Assembly: GCA_007570785.1 (NCBI GenBank) | Contig: ML664173.1 | Span: forward strand, 12,529,198-12,593,197 | From: Antilocapra americana | Lineage: Eukaryota > Chordata > Mammalia > Artiodactyla > Antilocapridae | Direction of reading: 5' to 3' | Length of the DNA: 64,000 bases | Shown here: positions 1 through 11,479 of the stretch, in pieces | Position numbering within the stretch: position 1 is the stretch's first letter | How the letters are laid out: every line of letters begins with the position of its first letter | Made by a program: the position numbers and the translations under genes | The notes under the pieces: model-generated | The model's input: the letters and a program-made list of their open reading frames with translations, nothing else | Told to the model about the DNA's origin: nothing | The model's database searches: none

Positions 1-79
1 TCTTCTCAACCCAGGGATCAAACCCACATCTCCTGCACTGGCAGGCAGGTTCTTTACCACTGAGCCACCAGGGAAGCCC
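1..79 (-). mobile_element. Bov-tA SINE, cut by window edge
   Basis: The stretch ends in the reverse complement of the Bov-tA tRNA-like head (ctgagccaccagggaagccc), preceded by a reversed B-box-like block around 9-25. Only the head is inside the window; the rest lies to the left. Confidence 0.9.
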
Positions 80-767
80 AATACCAAACATACCTTGAAG
101 TTTAAAACAACAACAACAAAAAACTAGGCCCGTTTGTCCAAGGTTAAACTCTTCCTGGAATACACAGAGACATACTTTGTTCCCCACTGGGATCCCCACC
201 TGCCTAGACCATGTATCAGGACAGAGTCCTAGAAATGTCAGACAAGTCACTGACACAAAGACAAATCAAGCCACGGGACACAAGAGCCAATCGCAGGGGG
301 AATCGGCTCTCCATCTCCACGCCAGCAGAAGCAGCTGGGGGCCATCTCCCTCTGTCTGTCATGTGTCCCTGCTCTGCACCCCATCCTTGGCTGGCCACCC
401 TGGTGATACTCACACCTGGCTCTGGCCTTCTGCAGACGTGCTGAACGCTCCTCAAGGACAGGCGCTTGCATTTGTTCCACGGAATACATATTGGCCACAC
501 TCCACGTGCCAAGCACGGTGTCAGATGCTAGGGATGCATCTACCCCTCCCATTTCTCACCAAAAAGCAGCTCTCTCACTGACACTTAACACAAGCTGGGT
601 CTCTGATAAGCTGCTGGATGAACTGGTAAGGAGTGAACTGATGAAAAAAGGGAAGAAGAGAGGATTAAATGCAAAACGAAACAAAAAAGCTATTCCTCCA
701 GGACAAAAGGAAAAGGCCTCGGACCAATTAACTTTAAGATTCTAATAACAACTCTGTGATATGTCTT
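80..767. other. No recognised feature
   Basis: I see no gene or clear repeat. Frames of 77-134 codons overlap on both strands between 177 and 745 and resemble no known protein. An E-box-like ccacgtgcc lies near 502, and an A-rich purine stretch runs about 640-715. Confidence 0.5.
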
Positions 768-905
768 TAGCGGTTCTCATCCTACAGATGAAGAAACTGA
801 AGCTCAGTTGATATAACTTACCCAAGCCTTTATGGTTAAAGCCATGGCCGGGATTCAACTTCAGTCAGTTTGAGGCTACAGTCCATGTGTCTAACCATGA
901 AATAC
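768..905 (-). repeat. MIR SINE, diverged
   Basis: Blocks resembling MIR in reverse: ctacagatgaagaaactgaa at 782, then a degraded tta-cccaag block and gccgggattcaact near 845-860, ending at tctaaccatgaaat. The order and spacing fit MIR. Confidence 0.7.
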
Positions 906-907
906 AT

Positions 908-1035
908 TGCTTGCCAATATGGTACCTGGCACAAAATAGTCACTCAATGAATAGAAATTTGCCAGATGGCTGGATGGGCAAGTGAATGAATGGGAAATTC
1001 GGCGAATGGATGAACGAATGAATAGAGAGATAAAT
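908..1035 (+). repeat. L2 3' end with GAAT-rich tail
   Basis: Reads ggtacctggcacaaaatagt followed by cactcaatgaatag, as at the L2 3' terminus (cctggcacatagtaggtgctcaataaatg), then a degenerate gaatg-rich tail to about 1030. Short and diverged. Confidence 0.5.
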
Positions 1036-1668
1036 TAATGGATTTACTATGTAGAGCTACAAAAGGAAACAGAGTGGCATAAAAAATGTGGTATCTATTT
1101 CCAGATTCATGAGAACAGCAAGTGGTAGCTTCTCTCTTCTTACAAATCAATACAAGTCCTCCAAGGCTTGCGCTTGTGGCTTCTTTCATTATGTAGGGGG
1201 TGGGTAGGTGCATTCTTTAAGAAGGTCATGGAAAAATAGAAAGGCAGATTTATGAGCTGAGGGGTAATGAGGCCTCATATGATGTGATTATATAATTGTG
1301 AAACCACTAATTATGTTTGTGGCTGTGTCAGCTGGAAGTAATGAGAAAGGTAATCAAACCTTGGGCTTTGGGGAAAAATGTATTACCTTACACTCTCCTC
1401 CTAGGTGCCATACACTGTTGCATTTTACCAAGAAAACTTGGCATAAGGAACTTGAGAGTGAACAGCAGGTAGACCTAGATGTTTCAACATGGCATCAGGT
1501 TCATACATCAATGGCTCAGTGGCAAGGTCAGTGAAATTTGTTTGACCTAGTGACATATTTCACATAGAACACTGGACCCATGGAGCAAGAAAATTGATTT
1601 TGGTACATTAAGGTCCCAGAAACCAAAGAAAGCCTCTCACATAAACTCACATTAGTCATTTGTTCATG
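1036..1668. other. No recognised feature
   Basis: AT-leaning sequence with no repeat or gene I can name. The frames here are under 90 codons and show no domain. Confidence 0.5.
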
Positions 1669-1877
1669 GATCTTCCCTGGCAGCTCAGATGGTAAAGAAT
1701 CTGCCTGCCAATGCAGAAGACCTGAGTTTGATCCCTGGGTCAAGAAGATCCCCTGGAAAAGAGAATGGCACCCCCCTCCAGTATTCTTGCCTGGAAAATT
1801 CCATGGACACAGAAGCCTGGTGGGTTACAGTCCATGAGGTCAAAAAAGAGTCAGACTAAGCAACTAACACTTTCACT
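1669..1877 (+). mobile_element. Bov-tA SINE
   Basis: Complete Bov-tA layout: head (cttccctggcagctcagatgg), internal tttgatccctggg, the ccagtattcttgcctgg block at 1779, and the terminal caactaacactttcact. Moderately diverged; I saw no clean target duplication. Confidence 0.92.
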
Positions 1878-1879
1878 AA

Positions 1880-1982
1880 GACTCTGTGATGGCTCTCCAT
1901 GTCAACTCAGAGTAAAAGCTGAAGTCCCTTCAGTGGCTGAAAAGACCCTACCTGCCCTGGCTCCCAGTAGCTAACATCCCCC
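1880..1982 (+). repeat. L2 LINE fragment, left part of a split copy
   Basis: Contains ctgccctggctcccagtagc, typical of L2 3' regions. The L2-like text resumes at 2383 after the Bov-tA composite, so this is probably the left half of one interrupted element. Confidence 0.5.
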
Positions 1983-1991
1983 TTCTTCACT

Positions 1992-2373
1992 TTAGGGCTT
2001 CCCTGATAGCTCAGTTGGTAAAGAATCTGCTTACAATGCAGGAGACCCAGGTTCAGTTCCTGGGTTGGGAAGATCCACTGGAGAAGGGATAGGTTATCCA
2101 CTCCAGTATTCTTGGACTTCCCTTGAGGCTCAGCTGGTAAAGAATCCATCTGCAATTCAGGAGACCTGGGTTTGATCCCTGGGTTGGAAAGATTCCCTGG
2201 AGAAGGGAAAGGCAACCCACTCCAGTATCTGGGTTCGATCCCTTGGTTGGGAAGACTCCCTGGAGAAGGGAAAGGCTACCCACTCCAGTATCCTGGCCTG
2301 GAGAATCCCATGGACTGTATAGTCCATGGGGTCACAAAGAGTTGGACACGACTGAGTGACTTTCACTTTCACT
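1992..2373 (+). mobile_element. Composite Bov-tA SINE with repeated units
   Basis: Two tRNA-like heads (1995 and 2117) each run to a ccagtat block, then a third partial unit (ctgggttcgatcccttggtt at 2228) leads into the normal tail ending in repeated tttcac. The whole is flanked by ttcttcact at 1983-1991 and 2374-2382, which suggests a single insertion event. Confidence 0.88.
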
Positions 2374-2382
2374 TTCTTCACT

Positions 2383-2722
2383 CTGTTCCAAATGTGCTGG
2401 CCTTGTCTTCCCCAAATGTCTACAAGGCTAACTTCCTCATCTTTGAACCAAATGTCCCCTTCTCCTCCTGTCTAGCACTCCTATCCACTTAACCTAATGT
2501 GTTTTGTCTTTTTCTATGGTGCTTATCACCATATAACATATTATAGAAGCAAATTCCTTACAATGTTTATCTTTTATTGCCTCTCCCTCCCTCTACCAGA
2601 ATGTAAGTTCCATAAAAGGAAGAAATGTTCTTCTCTTATTGTTCATTGATGTATTCTAGGCCCCTAAAACAAAGTCTGCCACAGCAGATACTCAGTAACT
2701 ATTTGTCAAATAAATGAATGCA
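2383..2722 (+). repeat. L2 LINE 3' end, right part of a split copy
   Basis: L2-like order: ccttctcctcctgtctagca, then agaatgtaagttccataaaa, then acagcagatactcagtaact and a tail ending in aataaatgaatg. Continues the fragment at 1880-1982. Confidence 0.65.
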
Positions 2723-2810
2723 GTTTATAGTTTTAATGGGAAAGAAAAAATCACCAACTTAATTTATTTTCCATTTTTAGAGAAGTGGTTCCCCAAATTC
2801 AAAAGAAAAT

Positions 2811-2972
2811 GTATGCATGCATGTTCAGTCACTAAGTCGTGTCTGACTCTTTGCGACCTCGTGGACGGCAGCACAGCAGGCTTTCCTGTCTTTCATTATC
2901 TCCGGAGTTTGATCAAACCCATGTCCACTGAGTCAGTGATGCTATCTAACCATCTCATCCTCGGCTGTCCTC
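2811..2972 (-). mobile_element. BovB LINE, short 3' end
   Basis: Reverse complement of the BovB 3' terminus: ttcagtcactaagtcgtgtc, then a gtcggtgatgcc-like block and catctcatcctc. Severely 5' truncated (162 bp). A 13-bp duplication, ttcaaaagaaaat, lies at 2798-2810 and 2973-2985. Confidence 0.92.
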
Positions 2973-2985
2973 TTCAAAAGAAAAT

Positions 2986-5900
2986 ATTTCACATCACAAC
3001 TCCAAAACACAGGGGTAAAAATCCCAAAATGAAACCACTATTTTAAAATCTTATTAATTTAAAACCTGGGGAAATTTTATGGGCTGACTTTCCCCCACCT
3101 CCAATTTCAACTAAATATCTTCTGAAGAGGTAGACTTCCCTTTGGCTAATATATACGACACTGAAGAGGCCAGGATGGTTGGTGTTTTGGCATTCTGTGG
3201 TGCAACATGTTAAAAAGCAAGAATAAGAATTATATACCTAAGCAGTACTGGAGATTTGATCAAGGTCAGTGGTGAGAACTGTATTCCTTTCTTGCCCCTC
3301 CACTTGCTCTGATGAGGGCTCAGACCCTCCCAACTGCCATCATCGCGTCACTCCTGTTAGCACTGCGGGATCAGTAAATGGGAGCAAAACACAGCGCTGA
3401 GGCAGAAATGAGGAAAGCAGAGGGATGGGCGGACGCGTGGGCAGTCTGACTGCCAGTGACAGCTGAGTTAGAGTCGTCTGAAGTTCTCTAGGAGAAGAGT
3501 CTGCCCGGGCTGACGGGGTAGGAGACAGGCCAATGACAATGGTGCCACTCAGGGGTTCAGGCCACGGTCACCCCCAATAAGGGGTGAGGGGCGAGTCGTG
3601 GGAACCCCCTAAGCACTTAGTGAGCATCTCCGGGGAGCATCAGAATGATCCCCAAACAGCAGGGCTTGCTCCTAGTCCCTGATGCAAGGAATCAAGAGTC
3701 CCTCCAATCATTCTCTGAGAAGAGGGAGCCAGTGCCACTAAAGAAACTCTCAAGAGTTGAAGTTTCCATTGCCATTTACTGGAAACACGGTTTTCTTGTT
3801 CACTTTTAATTAACCAAGAGAATAGTAAAAAGGTCGGATACACAGTGGGAGCTCTATCTCTTTTCCTTTTTCCTGCTGGGGCATACATGGTAGAAACAAC
3901 ATTGCTATTGAGGTCTGTATACTTTGCTTTGGAGAGCAAGTGATGGGACTCCATTTAAGGTATCTCTTAGGTACCCACTAAGTAAAATGAGTCACGATAG
4001 GTACTTCACTCTCTGGGAGCTAAAGGCTCCTTCTGGGTACTTAGAGGTTGTCAGTTTTGCTCCTTCCAGTAGAACAGGGGTGAAAATGGACGAGAGAAAG
4101 TATAGTGACATCTCAAGGGTGCACTAACAAGCCACTTCCCCCTCAAAACACCCACACAATGAAGAAGAGGAACCTACAGGAAAAAAAAAAAAAAAGAATT
4201 TTTTTCAGGGAATGCCACGCTCCTCATAAAGGTTACCTGAGCTTCTGAAAAGAATCCTGCTACACAACTGCTTCCAAATTCTATGGATCAATCCATCCTG
4301 CTTTCACTTCTGAGCAACTTACTTGCAAGAGCTGGGCGCCTGACAAAGAGGCTAGTCTGATTAAGTTCAAGAATTAGCAAAATACCCCTTATCCTCAAAG
4401 GCACCTTGGGCTGTCAGGTAGTATTCCAGAGTGTTGTTTCATTAAAGGGAAAATGATGAAGATAACAGAAAACAACAAGTCTATGTTAATTTTTAATAGC
4501 AATGAGTCTGCTCTGTTGGGATAGTGATTTATTCATGTGCTTCATAATAAATGCATATGGTAGCCTGGAGGTACCTCTATCTGCATCTCAGGGCAGGAAC
4601 CCTATATTTTATTAGGTTGGCTCTAGACATAAGAGGAATATTACCTAAACAGTCAAGGAGTTAGTTTGCAGGGCTGCAAGTGTCCTTTCAATAGCTATAC
4701 CCACATAATCTATTGCTTTCTTTCCCACACTCCAATGCTCACCTAAGGTTACAGCTAAACCATTCTGATTACTCAGACATTTTCAGTCTGCTCCCTTACC
4801 ATTAAGTTTGAAGAATGGAAATAAAACAACAAACATCTCTGGAAGACGTTTATCATGTCAATGTGGTCTCACTCCCTTTACCAAGCAGCCAGACAGGCTG
4901 GATGTGGGTTTCTATGTGATTCGGAGTTAAGCATTTCTTCTAACCCTGCTTTCAACAGAATTAAAGAGAATGGTTGAAAACCTCCTGCCCCAAACCTCTG
5001 TTAGACTAAGAGGAGGCAACCTAAGCTCAATGTCTTTCTCATAGCAACGGCTACATGAAGGCTAGTTTTAAACGTGGATGTCAATTATATCTCAAAAAGA
5101 ATAGCTTAATGGAAAATACTGTTGCTATGGATGGAAACGAGGTCTGCACATTCGTGCTAAGTGACAGTCCCGGTAGTAATCTCTTCAAAACAGCCAGGAC
5201 TTAGAGCTGAGGCCCACCTCCTAGGAGAACGAGCAAAAGAAAGAACAGAACCTTTCCACTCCCTTTGCAGGCATCTTACATTTAGAAAAGGATAATCCCA
5301 CAGGCTGAAAAGCTATTTCAGCTTTTTAAACTGTAATCCGTGCTGACACTGTCCTTAAATTCTGACTTAACAAATCTGGATTTTAAGTCAGTTTTGTTTT
5401 TATATTAACCTGCTTTGATTTTGGTTTTTATTTTGTCATGATTTAGAGGTTTTGAAATAAAAAAAAAAATTTACTACAACACGTAAAGTCTTTTCAGCTC
5501 TGTGCATCAAATTTCTCCTTTTCCAAGATATTACCTCCTACTTAAGGCTGTCTCCCTTCCCAACAGCAGTGGAAGATCCACGGCTTTCCTCCAAAAGAAG
5601 ATAATCCAAAGATGAGATTGGTTTGGAATTTCTCCCAACTAATTACTCATCAGGTTGGTTGGAAGAGAGTCTGTAAAAGCTTAGAGTGCTGAGAGCAGGG
5701 GACTGGGACACGGAACGCACAACACCCCCGGAAGAACACAGGTAAATGTATCCAGGTCAGCTACGTGGAGTAGTTCTCCATCACCTGCTAAGTACCCTGT
5801 GGCTCTGGAAGCCTCATCTGAGAGTATTTCCCTTTAAAGATTTCTGTGCAGAACCAGAACTAGTCACAGATATTATACAAAGGCAAAATCACAGGGCTGA

Positions 5901-6272
5901 AATACAATAATTAAGATGCGGGAGTCTGTACAGATTTTCTAAACTAATTTTTACGCTTGGCAGAGTTTATGCCTTCACACAAACATATTCTTGGATGTAT
6001 AACAAAATAGTATTATTTCTAGTCATTTAAATGCTGACTTTGATTATTATTGAGAGCTTCAGTCCATTTCTAAATCAACAATGGAAGACATAAGATAGGC
6101 TGACTGCATGCCAGAGTTTTCTTACTTAATGACAGTATCCACCTGGTTCCTGGGGACATTTATGTATGGGACCCCCCAGGCTGGAGTTTGGGTGTGTCTA
6201 TAAGTAGCTGTATATTGGGGGGCGGTGGTAGAAATAGTATATCTGTGCATAGAAGCCTGTTTATATCTTACC
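2986..6272. other. Repeat-free 3.3 kb, no gene recognised
   Basis: I recognise no transposable element here, which is unusual for this window. It holds an A-run at 4180-4194, another near 5459-5469, and two inverted 8-bp arms, atagcaac (5042) and gttgctat (5125). Frames stay below 105 codons and look random. Confidence 0.5.
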
Positions 6273-6285
6273 TTAGGGAATTTGG
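6273..6285. repeat. Target-site duplication, left copy
   Basis: ttagggaatttgg, repeated exactly at 6485-6497; the pair brackets the Bov-tA SINE between them. Confidence 0.9.
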
Positions 6286-6484
6286 GCTTCCCTTATGGCT
6301 CAGCTGATAAAGAATCCACCTGCAATGTGGGAGACCTGGGTTTGATCCCTGGGCTGGGAAGATCCCCTGGAGAAGGGAAAGGCTACTCGCTTCAGTATTC
6401 TGGCCTGGAGAATTCCATGGACTGTATAGTCCATGGGGCAGCAAAGGGTTGAACACAACTGAGCGACTTTCACTTTCACTTTTT
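6286..6484 (+). mobile_element. Bov-tA SINE with perfect target duplication
   Basis: Head ggcttcccttatggctcagc, internal gtttgatccctgggctggga, body ccatggactgtatagtccat and a tail of repeated tttcact plus T-run. Exact 13-bp target duplications sit at both ends. Confidence 0.96.
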
Positions 6485-6497
6485 TTAGGGAATTTGG

Positions 6498-6902
6498 ACT
6501 TGATCTTTCAACATATACTATACCAATACTAAAACTAGCATACAAAACACAATATTTAGCACTGTTTAAGTGCTTGTTAGTTAAGTATTTGATAAGCATA
6601 ACCTTATTTTCCATATACCTCTTGGATGGAGGCTGAATTCCCTACTTTGGGAATGTTAACATGTCTTTTGAAATATATTACGAGGTGGCAGTTGTTTTTA
6701 AAATGTTTTACTAAAATGTTAGCAGTCCTAAATTTGTTCCCAGTATTAAGAATCCAAAAATCTGGGATCACTGCACTAAGAGATCTTAACCGCTGTGCGA
6801 TCACACCTGTCTCATACTTGACCTAATGGATTAGAGGGAGCCAGGAGGGATTGCCCTGATGTGTTACTGAATAAGAGGCCTTCAATAATTCATGTCAAAT
6901 AT
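6498..6902. other. No recognised feature
   Basis: AT-rich, no gene or clear repeat. Frames of 66 codons on both strands between 6604 and 6826 overlap and are not convincing. Confidence 0.5.
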
Positions 6903-7092
6903 ACTATTTTATTTAATCCTCAATATAGAGCAACCTCACAGAGTTGTTATACATAATTTGACTGATGAGTAAACAGAGGCTTAAAGAGATCAGTAACTTG
7001 CCCAGCATCAATGTTGCTCAAATGAAAGTGCAGAGGCAGGATTTAAATCCAGCACCTGTGAGGTCCCAAATGCGATGTTCTTTCTGCCACAT
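6903..7092 (-). repeat. MIR SINE
   Basis: In reverse: ttaatcctcaatatagagca, gatgagtaaacagaggctta, agtaacttgcccagcatc, and gaggcaggatttaaatccag, in MIR order and spacing. Confidence 0.75.
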
Positions 7093-7394
7093 CCTACTGG
7101 TACTTGGGCTCCCATGGTTGGATTTCAGAGAGAAACTAGCAAGTTTCTTCTTCAAGATGAGGAAGGAGGAAACTTTTTCAGGCACATTCCCAACTGAGAA
7201 GTCCATAGACTTTACCAGTGATTCACAGAGGATGCAATCTTTCAACAGGAAGAAATTTGAAAAGCACACACCTATGTGATACAGGGATTATGTATTTGAT
7301 TTGGAGTAAGCAGCTCCTTGGCAGCATAAAGCTGCATTCACTTTCAACTCAGTCTTTGTTCCTAAAGAACTGTAAAATACACAATATATGCCAG

Positions 7395-7395
<1 letters not shown>

Positions 7396-7425
<30 letters not shown>
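7396..7425. repeat. (TA)n microsatellite
   Basis: About 14 uninterrupted TA units, lying just 5' of a Bov-tA SINE. Confidence 0.95.
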
Positions 7426-7442
7426 TCATTTTTATGGAGTCA

Positions 7443-7662
7443 TATGTGTACTCAATTGCTCAGTTGTATCCAACTCTGCAACACCATGGACTGTAGCCTG
7501 CCAGGCTCCTCTGTCCATGAGATTTTCCAGGCCAGAATACTGGAGTGGGTAGCCTTTCCCTTCTCCAGGGGATCTTCCCAACCCAGGGATCAAACCCAGG
7601 TCTAATTCCATCTCCTGCATTGCAGGCAGATTTTTTATTGCTTGGCCATCGGGGAGTTGTGT
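7443..7662 (-). mobile_element. Bov-tA SINE
   Basis: Reads tail-to-head: ttgctcagttgtatccaact, ccatggactgtagcctgcca, the ccagaatactggagtgggta block, a reversed B-box and a diverged head ending near 7660. A small extra piece (taattccatctcc) sits before the head. Confidence 0.92.
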
Positions 7663-8361
7663 GAGGTCCTATTCATTTGCCATCTCGACAGTCACAGAAT
7701 GGCAAATCAGGGATTCCTCTCTCTACAAAGGACATGAGAAGACATTCCCATTCAATGAGCTATTGTGAGGCCTGAATCTGCTAATCCTCCTCTTCTTCCG
7801 TCTCATTCCCCGCCAGCTTCACTCGGAGAGGACAACGAAGAGCCCGCCCCCTCAGCTCCCCCTGGACGTCACTGGCCTGTGACCTTGGCCACATGGTAGT
7901 GGCAGGAAGGACTTGACCAGAATCCCATCCATCTTCCCTCCCCCTCTGGGTGGCCAATGAGCTGGAAAATGAAGGACACAATGCATGTTCATGAGACTCT
8001 TAATTAGGTCACAGCTGATCCCGGTCCCTTCATCCGGCAGCTGGGGCCAGTGGGCCAGAACATGCGATCCAACCCCTTTCCAGGGGTGCCCGACTTGAGT
8101 ACACCCTTTCTTCCTTAAGAGGCCCCTCGCAGACCAGACCCAGGGGAACCCAGCAGTGCCACTCTTCTCCGTGTGAGTCAAAGCACTCTTGGAGAACAGG
8201 CCCTCCTTTGGGAACAACAGTTTAAGAGGAGGCACACTCAGAGGAGCGTGGGACAGTTAAGGAGCAGTCTGCCAAATGGAGGGCTCAGAGAGGGCAAAAC
8301 AAGCAGCCTTCTATGGGTCAGCCACCGCCAGAGAAACAAGGATTAGAGGAAAAAAATTCAC
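7663..8361. other. No recognised feature
   Basis: Moderately GC-rich. A 127-codon minus-strand frame at 7852-8235 overlaps others and shows no domain. No repeat recognised. Confidence 0.5.
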
Positions 8362-8545
8362 GTGACTTCATAAGTCCCCTAACTTCTCCTCGCCTCTGTT
8401 TTCTTATAGATAAAATCGGAATAGTAACAGTGTCCACCTTACAGGATTGCTAAGAGGAATAAACATAACAAATATTACTATGTATAAGTGGGCCTGGTGC
8501 AGAGTAAGCACTGTAGGAATATTCAATGATGATGACAATTAGGTA
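8362..8545 (+). repeat. MIR SINE
   Basis: Forward MIR blocks: aacttctcctcgcctctgtt, ttcttatagataaaatcgga, ttacaggattgctaagagga, and ggcctggtgcagagtaagca followed by a degraded tail. Confidence 0.75.
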
Positions 8546-9819
8546 GATGTGGGCTCAATAAAAAATTTTCTTCTAAAAATTATAAATGAATGTTTAAAAA
8601 AACAATGACTTGCACTAAAGGCAGTGATAAGCTAGTAAGTTCCCCATGACTAACAATATTCATCTGGGCAGGACATGGGGGCATAGAAACAAGCCTATGC
8701 AGAGATGCTGTAGGAAAAACCCCTACATCGGTGGGGGAATGTTTAAAAAGTAGTAACATTATGTTTTATGGCTCTTTGGTGCTTTCAGAATATTTTCCCA
8801 CCTGATTTTTCTTTCAAAGCCAACCGGGGAAGTAAGTAGGGTAAGTGGCATGCCCACTGCACAGCAGATAAAGCCAAGGCACCAAGGGGCCAAATGTCTC
8901 GTCTGAAGTCAAAGAGCTTTATTGAAAGTGAAGGTGTCTGAACAGACAGCACCCATGGCATCTTAGAAACTGTTTCTCCCTGCACTCACCTCCCTGTCTC
9001 GTCCAGGACAGGTCTCGTTTCTGCATAGATTTATCACTGTCACCTCCTGCCCCATCTGAATTGTCCCTTCTCGGTCTAATGCTGCCGTCTGCTTGCTTGA
9101 GCTTCCAGAATCCTGTTGTCTCACAGATCTCCTCGCTTAATCCTGCGTTTGTCTGTCAACATAATTTGTTATTACCAAAGGAAAGGGAGGGAAATACACA
9201 TTTAAGCTTGAGCTTTGACTCTAGTGTTCAAAGAAGAGGATGGGGAATCATAAAACCAGGAGGGCCTTCAAAAAAAGAGAGAGGTGGGTGAAAACCACCT
9301 ACATAGAGGTCCCCAGGTGCGCATGACACGCTTTTCCGTTGTTCTTCTTAAGTTACACACCCACCGGACATACCCACACCACCCAATGTGTCCCTGTCTT
9401 AGAATCTGGTGAAAAAGTAAAGACCATTGCCAAGGCTTTTAGCAAGGAGGACAATACTGGGCTTTAGTTTCTAGAGTATCTCATAGGGGCCATGGGGAGA
9501 TGGGTGGCCTGGCAGCTACTGAGAGCTCCAGGCCCATAAACCAAACTGCCTGAAAGAGCAAGTCAGTTATTTTCTCATTCATGATTTCCAGTGGCACCAA
9601 CAAAGCCCGAGTCATCCGAGGCCCTGGAGAGACATATCCAGCCTGTGCACACACCCATGCTCATTACTGCTGGATGGTCCTCTGCTACCCACGCCAAACA
9701 AGCCTCCCTCCCCCACTCTCCAGGGCCACATTTAATTTCGGCTCCTCTTTGCATACATCTGATCTACTCACTTTGTCCTCATGGAAGGACCTGGATCTCC
9801 TAGGAGAAGGAAATGCACA
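8546..9819. other. No confident feature; possible MIR trace
   Basis: Around 8790-8915 the text has a loose likeness to reversed MIR (aagtggcatgcccactgcac), too weak to call. The rest, including the frame at 9061-9291, is not recognised. Confidence 0.4.
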
Positions 9820-9827
9820 AACTCTCT

Positions 9828-9986
9828 CACTTATTTATCATGTTTTTAAAGCAGGTCAGTATTTATTTATTCATTTGGCTGTGCTGTGCAGCATGCAGGA
9901 TCCTAGTTCCCTGACCAGGGATCGAACTCACGCCCCCTGCACTGGTAGCCCAGAATCTTAACCACTGGACCACAAGGGAAGTCCTG
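9828..9986 (-). mobile_element. CHR-type tRNA-derived SINE (CHR-2-like)
   Basis: Reversed head at the right end (taaccactggaccacaaggg), B-box gatcgaactcacgcccc, then tagttccctgaccaggg and a tatttatttattcattt tail. This is the cetartiodactyl CHR family, not Bov-tA. Possible 8-bp duplication aactctct at 9820 and 9987. Confidence 0.85.
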
Positions 9987-10019
9987 AACTCTCTTTCCAA
10001 ATGCTGGCCATGCTAATTG

Positions 10020-10240
10020 CTCTCTCTTCTCTGTTCCTCCCTTGATCACACCTTCTTCCTTCCTGTCTTCCTCCCCCTCCTCATACTTCTCTTCTTCCAC
10101 ACTCTTTCTCCCTCATCTTTCTTTCTTCTCCAGTCGTCTCTTTTTTCTCCCCTTCTCTCCTCCAACGGACATGACAGTTTTCCTTCAACTTTCCGCTCTT
10201 TCCTGTCCTATTCCCAAATCCCCTTCTTCCTCCACAGTGT
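10020..10240. repeat. Pyrimidine-rich (CT) low-complexity tract
   Basis: About 200 bases dominated by C and T (cttccttcctgtcttcctcc and similar). The plus-strand frames here are rich in Ser, Leu, Phe and Pro for this reason only. Confidence 0.85.
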
Positions 10241-10467
10241 GTGGGGAATGCTGCTAGTCTTGCCCTCTGCTACCCAAACAAGATAAACGTTTATGGAGCA
10301 TTGATCCTTTCTGCTCACCTTTTTTATGATTGTTATAAAGGCAGTTCTCATAATTAATTTCCCATGTCTAAGATGTTACAAATATGCCCAAATGCAAGCT
10401 TCTGAAGGAATCTCTAGAATGCAGAACCGAGGTAGCATAGGGATCAGTCTGGATTTTTAAGATCTTC

Positions 10468-10873
10468 TCGCCCTTGTGTCCCTGTATGAAGGACACACCC
10501 ACCCTTACATCCTTCCAAAATTCACATGTTGAAGCTCTAAATGACCCAGGGCTTCCAAATGTGACTTTATTGGGAGACAGGCTCTTTAAAGAGGTGATTA
10601 CATTAAAATGAGGCCATCTGGGGAGGCTCTAATCCAGTATGACTGGTGTCATCATGACAAGAGGAAATTCCGATGCACAAACAATCGGGCCTCACACAGA
10701 GGGAAGGCCGTGTGAGGACACAGCAAGGAGGCGGCCGTCCGCAAGCTGAGAACCGAGGCCTCAGAGGAAACGGAACCTCCGCCACCAGAGCTGTGAGAAT
10801 GTAAGTGTCCCTTATTTAAGCCACCCTGTCTGTGGTATTTTGTTATGGCAGCCCTAGCAAGCCAATACACTCT
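10468..10873 (+). repeat. MaLR LTR (MLT1-like), solo and diverged
   Basis: Ordered MLT1-like blocks: aaattcacatgttgaagctc, gaggtgattacattaaaatg, tctaatccagtatgactggt, gtgtgaggacacagcaagga, and the end ttatttaagccaccctgtct followed by ttatggcagccctagcaagc. An old non-coding ERVL-MaLR LTR remnant; the subfamily is uncertain. Confidence 0.8.
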
Positions 10874-11479
10874 GTGAAGTAAATTGGGCATTCATGAAGT
10901 AAATACAGGTATCTGCCTCTCTTCTCTTGCATTTGGGGAATCTGGACAAAAAATACCTGATGCCTATCAAGCTGCTATTCTTTCAGTTTAGGGAGAACTC
11001 TTTGGTAAAGCAAAAAGGACCCCTCCTCTCCCCCCAAAAATAATGACAAGCAGCATAGTCCAGAGATAGAGATATCACCCCAAGGCCGCTTGTGTTCTGA
11101 ACACCCAGGAAGCCTGTCCTGTCCTGCCCAAATGCAGGCACGCACAGTGACACTTGAGTATCAAAAGGAATTCTTCAGAGTGGAATTGGAACTGATATAA
11201 TCATGCCCTAAAAATATCAACCAGATTCCTCCTAAAAAAAGAAAGCATTTGAGAAACAAACGAACAACAAAAAAAAAGTAAAACTTTAATAAGAAAAAAA
11301 GCTTACAGCATAGGTCTAAAGCCAGGCAATACTAGATAGATTCAGGAGGTCAGCTAGACCATGGAAGTTATTAGAAATGGAAGATCATTAAAACTCAGCC
11401 TGTGGGGACCTATAGACTTCAGTCTGCTCTTAGGTACCTATAGAAACCCGTCCGTTTGTATACCTTTGCGCACGCGTGC
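10874..11479. other. No recognised feature
   Basis: No gene or clear repeat. A-rich runs occur at 11268-11300. Confidence 0.5.

Noticed and set aside
491..745. 84-codon frame with a basic Lys/Arg-rich stretch
   Set aside because: The basic run comes from an A-rich plus-strand tract; no family likeness and no conserved start context could be argued.
1992..2373. CRISPR-like spaced repeats
   Set aside because: The repeated units are SINE bodies in a mammalian genome; there is no uniform short repeat with unique spacers.
4180..4206. Processed pseudogene suggested by an A-run
   Set aside because: No coding likeness upstream of the A-run and no flanking duplication seen.
6286..6360. tRNA gene call from the A- and B-box-like sequence of Bov-tA heads
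   Set aside because: The B-box (ggtttgatccctggg) belongs to a tRNA-derived SINE head; the cloverleaf is not intact. The same applies to all Bov-tA and CHR copies here.
8790..8915. Additional MIR copy
   Set aside because: Only one loosely matching block; order of MIR motifs is not convincing.
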